64,000 nt of DNA from Nocardioides sp. ChNu-153. GTDB taxonomy: Bacteria > Actinomycetota > Actinomycetes > Propionibacteriales > Nocardioidaceae. Position 1 is the first letter of the stretch, and each line of letters starts with the position of its first letter. A program made the translations under genes and the position numbers. Of the stretch, positions 1 to 8,110 are shown piece by piece. The stretch is from positions 39,953 through 103,952 of the forward strand of contig NZ_JADEVT010000012.1 of NCBI RefSeq assembly GCF_030466625.1, read 5' to 3'. The notes under the pieces were generated by a model. It was not told the DNA's origin and did not search any database. It worked only from the letters and a program-made list of their open reading frames with translations.

Positions 1-590
1 CCGAACAGCACGGGGAACATCACGAGGCACAGCAGCGTCACCTGCCAGCTCAGGGCCACCATCGTCACGCCGACGACCACGACGGCCACCGAGTTGGCGA
101 CGACGTTCGACAGCACCGTGGTGAACGCGCGCTGCGCGCCGATGACGTCGTTGTTGAGCCGCGAGACCAGGGCACCGGTCTGGGTGCGCGTGAAGAAGGC
201 GAGGCCCTGGCGCTGCACGTGGGCGAAGACCTGGGTGCGCAGGTCGAGGATGAGGCCCTCCCCGATGCGCGACGACAGCCAGCCGCCGAGCACGCCGAGG
301 GCGGCGTCGACGAGCGCCACCACGGCCATGAGACCGGCGACGACGGCGACGACCTGCACGTCGCCCGCGACCACGCCGTCGTCCACCAGCCGCTGCACCA
401 GCAGCGGGGTGACGACGACGAGCATCGCGTCGAGCACGGTGACGCCGGCGAACGCCGTGAGCACCCGCCGGTGGGGACGCGCGGCGCCGACCACCCGTCG
501 TACGACGGCGCGGTCCACCCGCGTGCCGACCGCCGAGCGGTCGGTGCGCAGGTGACGCCACGCGGCACCCATCCCGGTCATCCCCGACAT
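1..590 (-). CDS. ABC exporter, transmembrane domain (partial, 3' end outside window)
   Basis: The reading frame is open from an ATG at 590 to the window edge, giving about 196 residues with no stop, so the C-terminal half including the ATPase lies outside. The protein looks like the membrane domain of an MsbA/LmrA-type exporter. It has hydrophobic segments after a basic N-terminus, then the coupling-region signature FFTRTQTGALVSRLNNDV, typical of exporters that fuse membrane and ATPase domains. In-frame ATGs also occur at 581 and 572, and none has a strong ribosome site, so the start is uncertain. It is divergent from the cyclase gene with about 70 bases between them. The substrate cannot be inferred. 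Confidence 0.75.
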   Translation of the reverse strand, partial: MSGMTGMGAAWRHLRTDRSAVGTRVDRAVVRRVVGAARPHRRVLTAFAGVTVLDAMLVVVTPLLVQRLVDDGVVAGDVQVVAVVAGLMAVVALVDAALGVLGGWLSSRIGEGLILDLRTQVFAHVQRQGLAFFTRTQTGALVSRLNNDVIGAQRAFTTVLSNVVANSVAVVVVGVTMVALSWQVTLLCLVMFPVLF

Positions 591-650
591 GCTCGTGACA
601 ACCCCCCACCACCCCGCCGTGTTCCCGCTCACGCGGGGTCCCCCGCACCC

Positions 651-664
651 TACGATGCGACCCG
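651..664 (+). promoter_or_regulatory. -10 box of a leaderless promoter (cyclase gene)
   Basis: TACGAT at 651-656 is followed 7 bases later by the GTG at 664. This spacing puts the transcription start at or next to the start codon. It supports GTG 664 over the upstream in-frame start at 589. Confidence 0.55.
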
Positions 665-2286
665 TGACCAGCGCCGACGCCCGCAGCCCCTACGGCTCGC
701 GGCTGCTCGGCGCCCCCGACCAGAGCCCGCAGGTGCTGCGCGTGCGGGTGCAGGCCCTGCTCACCTTCATCCTGCTGACCGCCAACCTCATCGGTGCCGG
801 GGTCGTCATCGCTCTCCTGCTGCTCGTGCGCCCCGACGAGCCGCTGGGCCGCGACTTCCGGCTGGCGCACTTCATCGCGACGCCGGTGTACGTCGGGCTC
901 GCGGTCGTCGTGGGCCTGGTCTGGATCACGCGGCGGCTCCTGCGCTCCCTGGCGTGGGCGCGGGAGGGCCGCTCCCCCACCGACCGGGAGCGGCACGAGA
1001 CGCTGCGCGCCCCGCGCACGGTGATGGTGCGCCAGGGCACGCTGTGGTTCGTCGCCGTGCTGCTCTTCACGCTGCTCTCGCTGCTCACCCAGCCGAGCAT
1101 CGCGCTCACCGAGTCGATCGCCGTGGCGATCGCCGGCATCGTGGTCTGCGCGATCTCCTACCTGTGGACCGAGTTCGTCCTGCGGCCCATCACGGCCCGG
1201 GCGCTCGCCGAGGGGCTGCCGCCGGTCGGGCGCGGCTCCGGCGTACGACGACGCCTCATCATCTTCTGGGTGCTCGGCACCGGCATCCCGGTCACGGCCC
1301 TCGTCTTCGCCGCGCTGCTCTCGCTGGCCGGCGACGACCAGGTCGACCGCGTCCGCCTGGCGATCCTCATCCTCGTGCTGGGTGGTGTCGTGCTGCTGTT
1401 CGGGCTCAACATCACGACGCTGACCTCACGGGCCGTCGTCGGGCCGATCGCGTCGGTGCAGCGCGCCCTGCGGCGCGTCGAGGCCGGCGACCTCGACGTG
1501 TCCGTCCCCGTCTACGACGCCACGGAGCTGGGCCACCTGCAGGCCGGGTTCAACCGGATGGCGGCGGGGCTGCGGGAGCGGGAGCGCATCCGCGACCTGT
1601 TCGGGCGCCACGTCGGCACCGACGTCGCCGACGCCGCCCTGCGTCAGCAGGTCGAGCTCGGCGGCGAGACCCGCGTCGTGTCCATCCTCTTCGTCGACCT
1701 CATGGGCTCCACCACGCTCGCCACGGAGCGCGAGCCCACCGCCGTCGTGGACCTGCTCAACCGGTTCTGCGCGGTCGTCATCGACGAGGTCGACCGCTCG
1801 GGCGGGCTCGTCAACAAGTTCATGGGCGACGCCGTCCTCGCGGTGTTCGGCGCCCCCGTGGCCCGTGAGGACCACGCCACGGCCGCCCTGCGCACCGCCC
1901 GCACCGTGGCGCGGCGGCTCGCCGTCGAGGTGCCGGAGCTGCGGGCCGGCGTCGGGGTCGCTACGGGGGAGGCCGTGGCCGGGAACGTGGGCGCCGAGCG
2001 CCGGTTCGAGTACACGGTGATCGGCGACGCGGTGAACTCCGCGGCCCGGCTGACCGACCTGGCGAAGGGCCGCCCCGGCCTCGTGCTCGCCGCGGCGGAG
2101 AGCGTCGACGCCGCGGTCGCCGACGAGGCGGCGCGCTGGCGCCCCGACGGCACCGAGGTGCTGCGGGGGCGCGCGACGCCGACGCGGCTCGCCGTACCGG
2201 TCGCCGACGAGCCCGCCGATGAGCCTGCCGCGCCCGCCGAGGAGCCCGCGGCGCGGGCTCAGGCCAGCGAGACCAGCTCGGCGTAG
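664..2286 (+). CDS. Membrane-bound class III adenylate/guanylate cyclase with HAMP domain
   Basis: The predicted protein has 540 residues and probably makes cAMP from ATP at the membrane. Six hydrophobic segments are visible at about 30-55, 68-88, 126-142, 150-172, 197-221 and 232-250. A HAMP linker follows (about 252-305), then a class III cyclase domain (about 335-500). Catalytic residues are present: metal-binding Asp345 in FVDLMGS and Asp389 in KFMGD, substrate-specifying Lys385, Asp455, and transition-state Asn458 and Arg462 in DAVNSAARL. The Lys/Asp pair favours ATP over GTP. The layout resembles the M. tuberculosis Rv1318c-Rv1320c/Rv3645 group. The Pro/Ala/Glu-rich C-terminus overlaps the 3' end of the convergent ABC-F gene by 28 bases. 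Confidence 0.88.
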   Translation: MTSADARSPYGSRLLGAPDQSPQVLRVRVQALLTFILLTANLIGAGVVIALLLLVRPDEPLGRDFRLAHFIATPVYVGLAVVVGLVWITRRLLRSLAWAREGRSPTDRERHETLRAPRTVMVRQGTLWFVAVLLFTLLSLLTQPSIALTESIAVAIAGIVVCAISYLWTEFVLRPITARALAEGLPPVGRGSGVRRRLIIFWVLGTGIPVTALVFAALLSLAGDDQVDRVRLAILILVLGGVVLLFGLNITTLTSRAVVGPIASVQRALRRVEAGDLDVSVPVYDATELGHLQAGFNRMAAGLRERERIRDLFGRHVGTDVADAALRQQVELGGETRVVSILFVDLMGSTTLATEREPTAVVDLLNRFCAVVIDEVDRSGGLVNKFMGDAVLAVFGAPVAREDHATAALRTARTVARRLAVEVPELRAGVGVATGEAVAGNVGAERRFEYTVIGDAVNSAARLTDLAKGRPGLVLAAAESVDAAVADEAARWRPDGTEVLRGRATPTRLAVPVADEPADEPAAPAEEPAARAQASETSSA

Positions 2287-3857
2287 GACGCGTTCCAGAG
2301 GTCCTCGACGCCGTCGGGGAGGATGAGGACGCGGTCGGGCTCGAGCGCGAGCACCGCGCCCTCGTCGTGGGTGACGAGCACGATCGCGCCCTCGTAGCGG
2401 CGGATCGCGTCGAGCACCTCCTCGCGCGACGCGGGGTCGAGGTTGTTCGTCGGCTCGTCGAGCAGCAGCACGTTGGCGCTGGAGACCACGAGCGAGGCCA
2501 GGGCCAGGCGGGTCTTCTCGCCGCCGGAGAGCACCCCGGCCGGCTTGTGGGCGTCCTCGCCGGAGAAGAGGAACGAGCCCAGCACCGAGCGGGCCTCGGT
2601 GTCGGTGAGCTGCGGGGCCGCGCTCTGCATGTTCTCCAGCACGGTGCGCGAGGTGTCGAGGGTCTCGTGCTCCTGCGCGTAGTAGCCGACCTTGAGCCCG
2701 TGACCGGGGACCACGGAGCCCGAGTCGGGCGTGTCCACCCCGGCCAGGATGCGCAGCATCGTCGTCTTGCCGGCGCCGTTGAGGCCGAGGATGACGACCC
2801 GCGAGCCCTTGTCGATGGCCAGGTCGACGTCGGTGAAGACCTCGAGCGAGCCGTAGGTCCGCGAGAGGCCCTCCGCCGTGAGCGGCGTCTTGCCGCACGG
2901 TGCGGGCGACGGGAAGGTGATCTTGGCGACCCGGTCGGCGGCACGCTCGCCCTCGAGGCCGGCCATCATCTTCTCGGCGCGCTTGAGCATCGACTGCGCG
3001 GCCTGCGCCTTCGACGCCTTGGCCCGCATCTTGTTGGCCTGGTCGGTGAGCGTCTTCGCCTTGTTCTCGGCGTTCATCCGCTCGCGCTTGCGGCGCTTCT
3101 CGTCGGTCTCGCGCTGGGTCAGGTAGTGCTTCCAGCCCATGTTGTAGACGTCGATGACGCAGCGGTTCGCGTCGAGGTGGAACACCTTGTTGACGGTCTC
3201 GGCCAGCAGGTCGTTGTCGTGGCTGATGACGATGAAGCCGCCGCGGTGGGCCTTGAGGAAGTCGCGCAGCCACACGATGGAGTCGGCGTCGAGGTGGTTC
3301 GTCGGCTCGTCGAGGATGAGCACGTCGGCGCCGGAGAAGAGGATGCGCGCGAGCTCGACGCGGCGCCGCTGGCCGCCGGAGAGCGTCTTGAGCTGCTGGC
3401 CGAGGATGCGGTCGGGGATGCCGAGGCTGGCCGCGATCGTCGCCGCCTCGGCCTCGGCGGCGTACCCGCCCCCGGCGTGGAGCTCGGCGTCGGCGCGGGA
3501 CCAGCGCCGCATGGCGCGGTCGGCGACGTCGGGGTCGGCCGACGCCATCTGCTCCTCCGCCTCGCGCAGGCGGCGCACGACGTCGTCGAGCCCGCGCGCG
3601 GAGAGGATCCGGTCGCGGGCGAGCACCTCGGGGTCCCCGACGCGCGGGTCCTGCGGCAGGTAGCCGACGTCGCCCGACGACGTGACGGAGCCCGAGGCGG
3701 GCTGGGCGTCGCCGGCCAGGATCTTCGTGAGGGTGGTCTTGCCGGCGCCGTTGCGGCCGACGAGGCCGATCTTGTCCCCGGCCGCCACCCGGAACGAGAC
3801 GTTCTCCATCAGGAGGCGGGCACCCGCACGGACTTCGACGTTCTGTGCGGTGATCAT
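2259..3857 (-). CDS. ABC-F family ATPase (ribosome-associated)
   Basis: The 532-residue protein has two ABC ATPase domains in tandem and no membrane segments, the hallmark of ABC-F factors that act on the ribosomal E site. The first domain shows Walker A GRNGAGKTT (about 35-43), signature LSGGQRRR and Walker B with EPTNHLD. The second shows LGLNGAGKTT, LSGGEKTR and EPTNNLD. A charged linker rich in Lys/Arg/Glu (about 245-310) corresponds to the P-site tRNA interaction motif. It could be a translation factor or an antibiotic-protection protein, and sequence alone does not decide. A TAGGAT box lies 9 bases before the ATG. Confidence 0.9.
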   Translation of the reverse strand: MITAQNVEVRAGARLLMENVSFRVAAGDKIGLVGRNGAGKTTLTKILAGDAQPASGSVTSSGDVGYLPQDPRVGDPEVLARDRILSARGLDDVVRRLREAEEQMASADPDVADRAMRRWSRADAELHAGGGYAAEAEAATIAASLGIPDRILGQQLKTLSGGQRRRVELARILFSGADVLILDEPTNHLDADSIVWLRDFLKAHRGGFIVISHDNDLLAETVNKVFHLDANRCVIDVYNMGWKHYLTQRETDEKRRKRERMNAENKAKTLTDQANKMRAKASKAQAAQSMLKRAEKMMAGLEGERAADRVAKITFPSPAPCGKTPLTAEGLSRTYGSLEVFTDVDLAIDKGSRVVILGLNGAGKTTMLRILAGVDTPDSGSVVPGHGLKVGYYAQEHETLDTSRTVLENMQSAAPQLTDTEARSVLGSFLFSGEDAHKPAGVLSGGEKTRLALASLVVSSANVLLLDEPTNNLDPASREEVLDAIRRYEGAIVLVTHDEGAVLALEPDRVLILPDGVEDLWNASYAELVSLA

Positions 3858-3872
3858 CGGTCCGGGATCCTA
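3858..3872 (-). promoter_or_regulatory. -10 box close to the ABC-F start codon
   Basis: TAGGAT on the minus strand (3867-3872) is followed by 9 bases and then ATG 3857. The mRNA would have at most a few leader bases. Confidence 0.45.
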
Positions 3873-3962
3873 CGCGGGCCCACCCGGGTCGCGCGCATCG
3901 ACGGGAGTGGCGCACGCCGCTCCCCGGGGCATCCCGACGCGCCTGACGCGCGGACGCCGACG

Positions 3963-4865
3963 CTAGAGCAGGGCCTCCAGGTGGGGGTACTGCCGCTGCA
4001 GCACCCGCAGGTACGGCGCGACGCTGGGGTGGCGGAACTTCCCGGCGAGCGCACCCTCGCCCTCCGCGGCGCGGGCCAGCACCCACTCGGCCCGGTTCAG
4101 GACGGTGTAGACCGCCGTCACCCGGGCCCCCAGGAGCGCCTCCTCGCGGGTGGCGAGGTCCTGGGGCAGCGCGGCGGCGTAGACGTCGACGAGCACCTCG
4201 AGGTCCTCCCGGGCCGACAGCGCGAGGTACCCGAGGTCCGCCCCGACGGCGCCGGTGCCGAGGGTGCTCCAGTCGAGGGCGAGCACGTCGTCGCCGGAGC
4301 GCGCGCGGAAGTTCGCGGGCACGGGGTCCCCGTGCTGCAGCACCTGCGGGAGCGCGTCGAGCGCCGCGAGGTGGCGGTGGCGTCGTGCCCAGAGCCGGTC
4401 CGCGACGTCCGCGATGTTGGTGCGGGCCAGCGTGCGCCACCCGCCGCGCCACTCCACCCGGCGCACCCGGTCCGCGAGCTGGCGGCGGGCCAGCCAGTCG
4501 ACCTGCGGCACGGCGTTGCCGGCGAAGACGGCGAGGCGCGCGGCGAGGTAGGGGCCCGGCAGGGGGTCCGCCTCGACGTACTCCTGGCGCAGGGTGATGC
4601 CGGTGGGGTCCTCGCTCACGTCGAGGGTGCGCACCGACCGCAGCCCCGCCGTGGAGTCCACGACGCCCGCCTGGGCGACGGCGGCCGCGCGCCGCCACCA
4701 CCCGGCGTGCCGGGGGTCGGCCAGCTCGTCGGGGTCGTCGGGGCCGGGCGGCACGAACCGCTTGACGACGCTGACCGGGTCGGTGGTGCGGTCCAGCCAC
4801 ACCCCACCGGTCGAGGTGCCGCTCCCGCCGGGGAGGGGCACCCAGCCGTCGTCGGGCCGCCACAT
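3963..4865 (-). CDS. APH-fold phosphotransferase family protein
   Basis: The 300-residue protein has the C-lobe of aminoglycoside/choline-kinase-like enzymes: the Brenner loop LQHGDPVPANF (His178, catalytic Asp180, Asn185) and the metal-binding Asp198 in LALDW. The N-lobe has a VVKRF strand that may hold the ATP-binding lysine. The likely role is ATP-dependent phosphorylation of a small hydroxylated molecule, with substrate unknown. Many such chromosomal genes are not resistance genes. It is a lone gene between the ABC-F and VLRF1 genes on the same strand. The ATG at 4865 is preceded by a CAGACT sequence 7 bases away, a weak -10 candidate. Confidence 0.75.
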   Translation of the reverse strand: MWRPDDGWVPLPGGSGTSTGGVWLDRTTDPVSVVKRFVPPGPDDPDELADPRHAGWWRRAAAVAQAGVVDSTAGLRSVRTLDVSEDPTGITLRQEYVEADPLPGPYLAARLAVFAGNAVPQVDWLARRQLADRVRRVEWRGGWRTLARTNIADVADRLWARRHRHLAALDALPQVLQHGDPVPANFRARSGDDVLALDWSTLGTGAVGADLGYLALSAREDLEVLVDVYAAALPQDLATREEALLGARVTAVYTVLNRAEWVLARAAEGEGALAGKFRHPSVAPYLRVLQRQYPHLEALL

Positions 4866-4912
4866 GGCCCGCAGTCTGGCAGAGCGGAGCCTCCTGGCGC
4901 GGTACGCCGCGG

Positions 4913-5530
4913 CTACGTGCCCGGCGCGTTGACCACGTCGATGCGCACCGACGACGCGGTCACGACCGCGGCGTCGAGCTCGCCGCGACGGGGCTCGGGC
5001 ACCGGCAGCCAGGGCTCCACGACCGTGTGCCGCGCCAGGCGACGGTCCTCCAGCACGGCGGCGACGGCGGTGCGGTCGCCGCCCACCACGAGCGGCAGTG
5101 CCGGCTCGCCGAGCACGACGACGGCGTGGTCGGTAGCCGCGTCGTACGCCGACCGGGCCTGGTTGTCGCGGCGACGGGCGAAGCGCTGCTGGCTCTGGCC
5201 GCCCGCCTTGCTGCGGCCCTGCACGTGGCGGCGACCGACCTTGCTGGCCACCACGCGCGGACCGGCGAGACGGGCCACCGCGAAGCCGCCCTTGCGCACG
5301 AGCAGCACGCCCCAGGTCTTCGGCGGGGCCGCGGCCGCCCGGAAGGCGTCGACGTCGGCGGCGCCGGCGTGGGTGCGTCCGAACGGCAGGACGGCGGTGA
5401 AGGTCGAGCCGTCACCGCCGGCGCCCGTCAGGCGGCCGGCGACGACGTCGGTCGTCACTCCCCCGTGGCGCTCGCCGAAGTTCGTCACCCAGCGCTCGAG
5501 GCGCTCGGGGGGTACGACGACGTCGACCAC
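4913..5530 (-). CDS. acVLRF1 family peptidyl-tRNA hydrolase (ribosome rescue)
   Basis: The 205-residue protein carries SKAGGQSQQRFARRRDNQ at about 107-124. This is the signature of Vms1/ANKZF1-like release factors (VLRF1), in which a glycine-rich loop with the catalytic glutamine enters the peptidyl-transferase centre. The conserved Lys/Arg residues just before and after it (VGRRHVQGR, RFARRR) fit rRNA binding. Known relatives release nascent chains from tRNA on stalled or split large subunits, so a quality-control role is inferred. GTG 5530 is used with no clear ribosome site. The gene starts 13 bases after the sufT stop on the same strand, so it may be transcribed with the SUF operon. Confidence 0.78.
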   Translation of the reverse strand: MVDVVVPPERLERWVTNFGERHGGVTTDVVAGRLTGAGGDGSTFTAVLPFGRTHAGAADVDAFRAAAAPPKTWGVLLVRKGGFAVARLAGPRVVASKVGRRHVQGRSKAGGQSQQRFARRRDNQARSAYDAATDHAVVVLGEPALPLVVGGDRTAVAAVLEDRRLARHTVVEPWLPVPEPRRGELDAAVVTASSVRIDVVNAPGT

Positions 5531-5543
5531 GGGGGCGGACCGC

Positions 5544-6260
5544 TCAGACGTTGAAGCCGAGGGCGCGCAGCTGGTCGCGGCCGTCGTCGGTGATCTTGTC
5601 CGGGCCCCACGGCGGCATCCAGACCCAGTTGATCGCGACGTCGTTGACCATGCCCTCGAGCGCGCTGACGGTCTGGTCGGTGATGACGTCGGTGAGCGGG
5701 CAGGCCGCCGACGTCAGCGTCATGTCGAGGACCGCGTTGGCGTCCTCGTCGACGTGCACGCCGTACACCAGGCCCAGGTCGACGACGTTGATCCCGAGCT
5801 CGGGGTCGACGACGTCCTTCATCGCCTCGGTGACGTCCTCGACCGACACGCTCGCGGAGCGGCTGCTGGAGACGCCGCCGCTCGCCTCGGGCACGTGCGG
5901 CAGGTCGCCGTGGTCGTGACCGTGGCCGTGGCCGTGGTGGGCGTGGTCGTGACCCGCGTGGTCGTGGTGGTCGTGACCGGCGTGGTCGTGGTGCTCCTGC
6001 GTGCCGGCGGCGAGCCCGTGGTCGCCGTGCAGCGCCTCGTGCTGCTCGTCGGCCTCGCCGGGCTCCTGCCCCTGGCCGTGACGGTGCGCGGCGCCCTGCT
6101 CGGCCGCGAGCCCGGCGGCCCGCGCGGGGGCGTCCGCGGTCGGGGCGACCTCGCCGGGGCGGGCCGTCGGCGGGGCGTCGGTGACCTCGCCGGTCACCGG
6201 CCCGTCGGTGGTGACGAGGCCCTGCTCGTCGTGCGCCTGCTGGGGGGACTCGGTGCTCAT
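5544..6260 (-). CDS. sufT: SufT-type metal-sulfur cluster assembly factor with His-rich N-terminal extension
   Basis: The C-terminal half (about 139-238) is a standard DUF59/MIP18 domain: DPELGINVVDLGLVY, the conserved Cys187 in TSAACPLT, and MPPWGPDKI. Such proteins help mature or deliver Fe-S clusters. Unusually, about 135 residues precede it. Residues 1-58 are low complexity, rich in Ala, Pro and acidic residues, and 59-122 are packed with His, Asp and Gly, such as HHDHAGHDHHDHAGHDHAHH. Most actinobacterial SufT proteins are about 105 residues. ATG 6260 overlaps the sufU stop as ATGA, so the extension is not a start-site error. It may bind Fe, Zn or Ni, which is inference. Confidence 0.88.
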   Translation of the reverse strand: MSTESPQQAHDEQGLVTTDGPVTGEVTDAPPTARPGEVAPTADAPARAAGLAAEQGAAHRHGQGQEPGEADEQHEALHGDHGLAAGTQEHHDHAGHDHHDHAGHDHAHHGHGHGHDHGDLPHVPEASGGVSSSRSASVSVEDVTEAMKDVVDPELGINVVDLGLVYGVHVDEDANAVLDMTLTSAACPLTDVITDQTVSALEGMVNDVAINWVWMPPWGPDKITDDGRDQLRALGFNV

Positions 6261-6721
6261 GCCTTCTCCTCGATGACTCGGGCCGTGGCGTCCTTCCAGG
6301 CCATCCACGACAGCAGGGCGCACTTCACGCGCGCGGGGAACTTGGCGACGCCGGCGAACGCGATGCCGTCCTCCAGGACGTCCTCGTCGGGCTCCACGGT
6401 GCCCTTGCCCTGCATGAGGGTCAGGAACGACTCGTGGATCTCCATCGCCTCGTCGACGGGGCGGCCGATGACCAGGTCGGTCAGCACCGACGCGGAGGCC
6501 TGCGAGATCGAGCAGCCGACCGCGTCGTACGACACGTCCGCCACCGTCTCCGCGCCGGGCTCCCCGGTCAGGTGCACCCGCAGGGTGACCTCGTCGCCGC
6601 AGGTCGGGTTCACGTGGTGGACCTCGGCCTCGTGCGGCTCGCGCAGCCCCTTGTTGTGGGGGTTCTTGTAGTGGTCGAGGATGATCTCCTGGTAGAGGGC
6701 ATCCAGATCCTGGGCGGTCAA
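6257..6721 (-). CDS. sufU: SufU Fe-S cluster assembly scaffold / sulfur acceptor
   Basis: The 154-residue SufU receives sulfur from SufS and passes it to SufBCD. The zinc and catalytic ligands are present: Cys41 and Asp43 in NPTCGDE, Cys70 in AVGCSIS and Cys134 in RVKCALLSW. The expected frame begins with TTG at 6721, a rare start, 4 bases after the sufS stop. The start of the family domain (LYQEIILDHYKNP) leaves little room for another choice. A GAAGAG sequence lies directly before the TTG. It sits in the canonical sufS-sufU-sufT order. Confidence 0.92.
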   Translation of the reverse strand: MTAQDLDALYQEIILDHYKNPHNKGLREPHEAEVHHVNPTCGDEVTLRVHLTGEPGAETVADVSYDAVGCSISQASASVLTDLVIGRPVDEAMEIHESFLTLMQGKGTVEPDEDVLEDGIAFAGVAKFPARVKCALLSWMAWKDATARVIEEKA

Positions 6722-6725
6722 CTCT

Positions 6726-7994
6726 TCACCCCAGCTTGAAGTAAGAACGGGTGTACTCGAGCGCCTCGACGAGGGCGTCGATCTCGGACGGCGTGGTGTA
6801 GAGGTACGACGACATGCGCGTCGTGCTCTGCACCCCGTAGCGGGCGTGCGCGGGCTTGGCGCAGTGGTGCCCGGCGCGCACCGCGACGCCGCGGCTGTCG
6901 AGCACCTGGGCGACGTCGTGCGGGTGGACCCCGTCGAGCTCGAAGGAGATCGCCCCGCCGCGCTCGGCCACGTCGAGCGGGCCGAGCACCTTCAGCCCGG
7001 GCACCGTGGCGAGGCCGTCGAGCGCGTACGCCGTGATGGTCCGCTCGTGGGCGTGCACGGCCTCCATGCCGAGCCCGGCGAGGTAGTCGACCGCCGCGCC
7101 CAGGCCGACGGCCTCGGCGATGGGCGGCGTACCGGCCTCGAACTTGTGCGGGATGCCGGCGTACGTCGAGCGCTCCATGCGGACGGTCTCGATCATCTCG
7201 CCGCCGCCGAGGAACGGGGGCAGCTGGTCGAGCACCTCGCGCCGGCCCCACAAGACGCCGATGCCGGTGGGCCCGACGACCTTGTGGCCGGTGAAGACCA
7301 TCAGGTCGGGCCGCTCCGCCTCGTCCATCGCGGCGAGGTCGATCGGGATCTGGGGCGCCGCCTGGGAGGCGTCGACGACCACGAGGGCGCCGACCTCGTG
7401 GGCCCGCCGGGCGATCGCGGCGACCGGGTTGACCGTGCCGAGCATGTTCGACACCCAGGTGAGGGTGACGACCTTGGTGCGCTCGTCGATCAGCTCGTCG
7501 ATGTTCGACAGGTCGAGCCGGTAGTCGTCGGTGAGGCCGAACCACGCCAGCGTCGCGCCCGTGCGCTGGGTGAGCAGCTGCCACGGCACGATGTTGGAGT
7601 GGTGCTCCATCTCGGTGGTCACCACGCGGTCGCCCTCGCCCACGGCGAGGTCACCGGTTGCCCACGCCAGCGTGTGGGCGACGAGGTTGAGCGCCTCCGA
7701 GGCGTTCTTGGTGAAGATCACCTCGTCCCGGGACGGGGCGCCGATGAAGGACGCCACGCGGTCGCGACCGTCCTCGAACGCCGCCGACGCCTCCGCACCG
7801 AGCTGGTGCATGGCGCGGGCGACGTTGGCGTTGTGGCGCTCGAGGTGGTCGACCATCGCGTCGATCACGCACTGCGGCTTCTGCGAGGTGTTCGCGCTGT
7901 CGAGGTAGACCAGCGGGACGCCACCGGCGAGCGTGCGCTCGAGGATCGGGAAGTCCTTGCGGACGACCTCGAGCTGCGGAAGCAGGCCTTCCAT
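6726..7994 (-). CDS. sufS: SufS cysteine desulfurase
   Basis: This PLP enzyme removes sulfur from cysteine to feed Fe-S cluster assembly. The 422-residue protein has the SufS start (FPILER, YLDSANTSQKP), the PLP lysine Lys238 in FTGHKVVGPTG, and the active-site Cys378 in RAGHHCAKP on the persulfide loop. ATG 7994 is preceded by AAAGGAG at good spacing, which settles the start against longer in-frame extensions. A gap of 116 bases separates it from sufC. Confidence 0.95.
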   Translation of the reverse strand: MEGLLPQLEVVRKDFPILERTLAGGVPLVYLDSANTSQKPQCVIDAMVDHLERHNANVARAMHQLGAEASAAFEDGRDRVASFIGAPSRDEVIFTKNASEALNLVAHTLAWATGDLAVGEGDRVVTTEMEHHSNIVPWQLLTQRTGATLAWFGLTDDYRLDLSNIDELIDERTKVVTLTWVSNMLGTVNPVAAIARRAHEVGALVVVDASQAAPQIPIDLAAMDEAERPDLMVFTGHKVVGPTGIGVLWGRREVLDQLPPFLGGGEMIETVRMERSTYAGIPHKFEAGTPPIAEAVGLGAAVDYLAGLGMEAVHAHERTITAYALDGLATVPGLKVLGPLDVAERGGAISFELDGVHPHDVAQVLDSRGVAVRAGHHCAKPAHARYGVQSTTRMSSYLYTTPSEIDALVEALEYTRSYFKLG

Positions 7995-8110
7995 GGTGGC
8001 TCCTTTCAGACGGGTCGCGGTGCGATGGGTGGTGCTGGGCAAGACGGAGGAGCGAAGGCGGCCTGGGAGCGGAGCGGCCGTCGAGCGACGACAACGCCGC
8101 CCAGCGCTGC

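Noticed and set aside
1426..4863. Very long open frame on the minus strand (over 1000 codons) across cyclase, ABC-F and kinase genes
   Set aside because: Arg/Ala/Pro/Gly-rich composition without domains. It is the off-frame shadow of GC-rich genes whose true frames have clear motifs.
3963..4865. Aminoglycoside resistance gene
   Set aside because: Only the general APH fold is evident. The context is chromosomal core genes and there is no sign of transfer.
6257..6323. Longer SufT start at 6323
   Set aside because: It would put 21 extra residues inside sufU. ATG 6260 in an ATGA overlap is consistent with the other junctions.
2367..6671. 1434-codon plus-strand open frame
   Set aside because: Antisense shadow of ABC-F, kinase, VLRF1, SufT and SufU. 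Stop codons are rare at this GC content.
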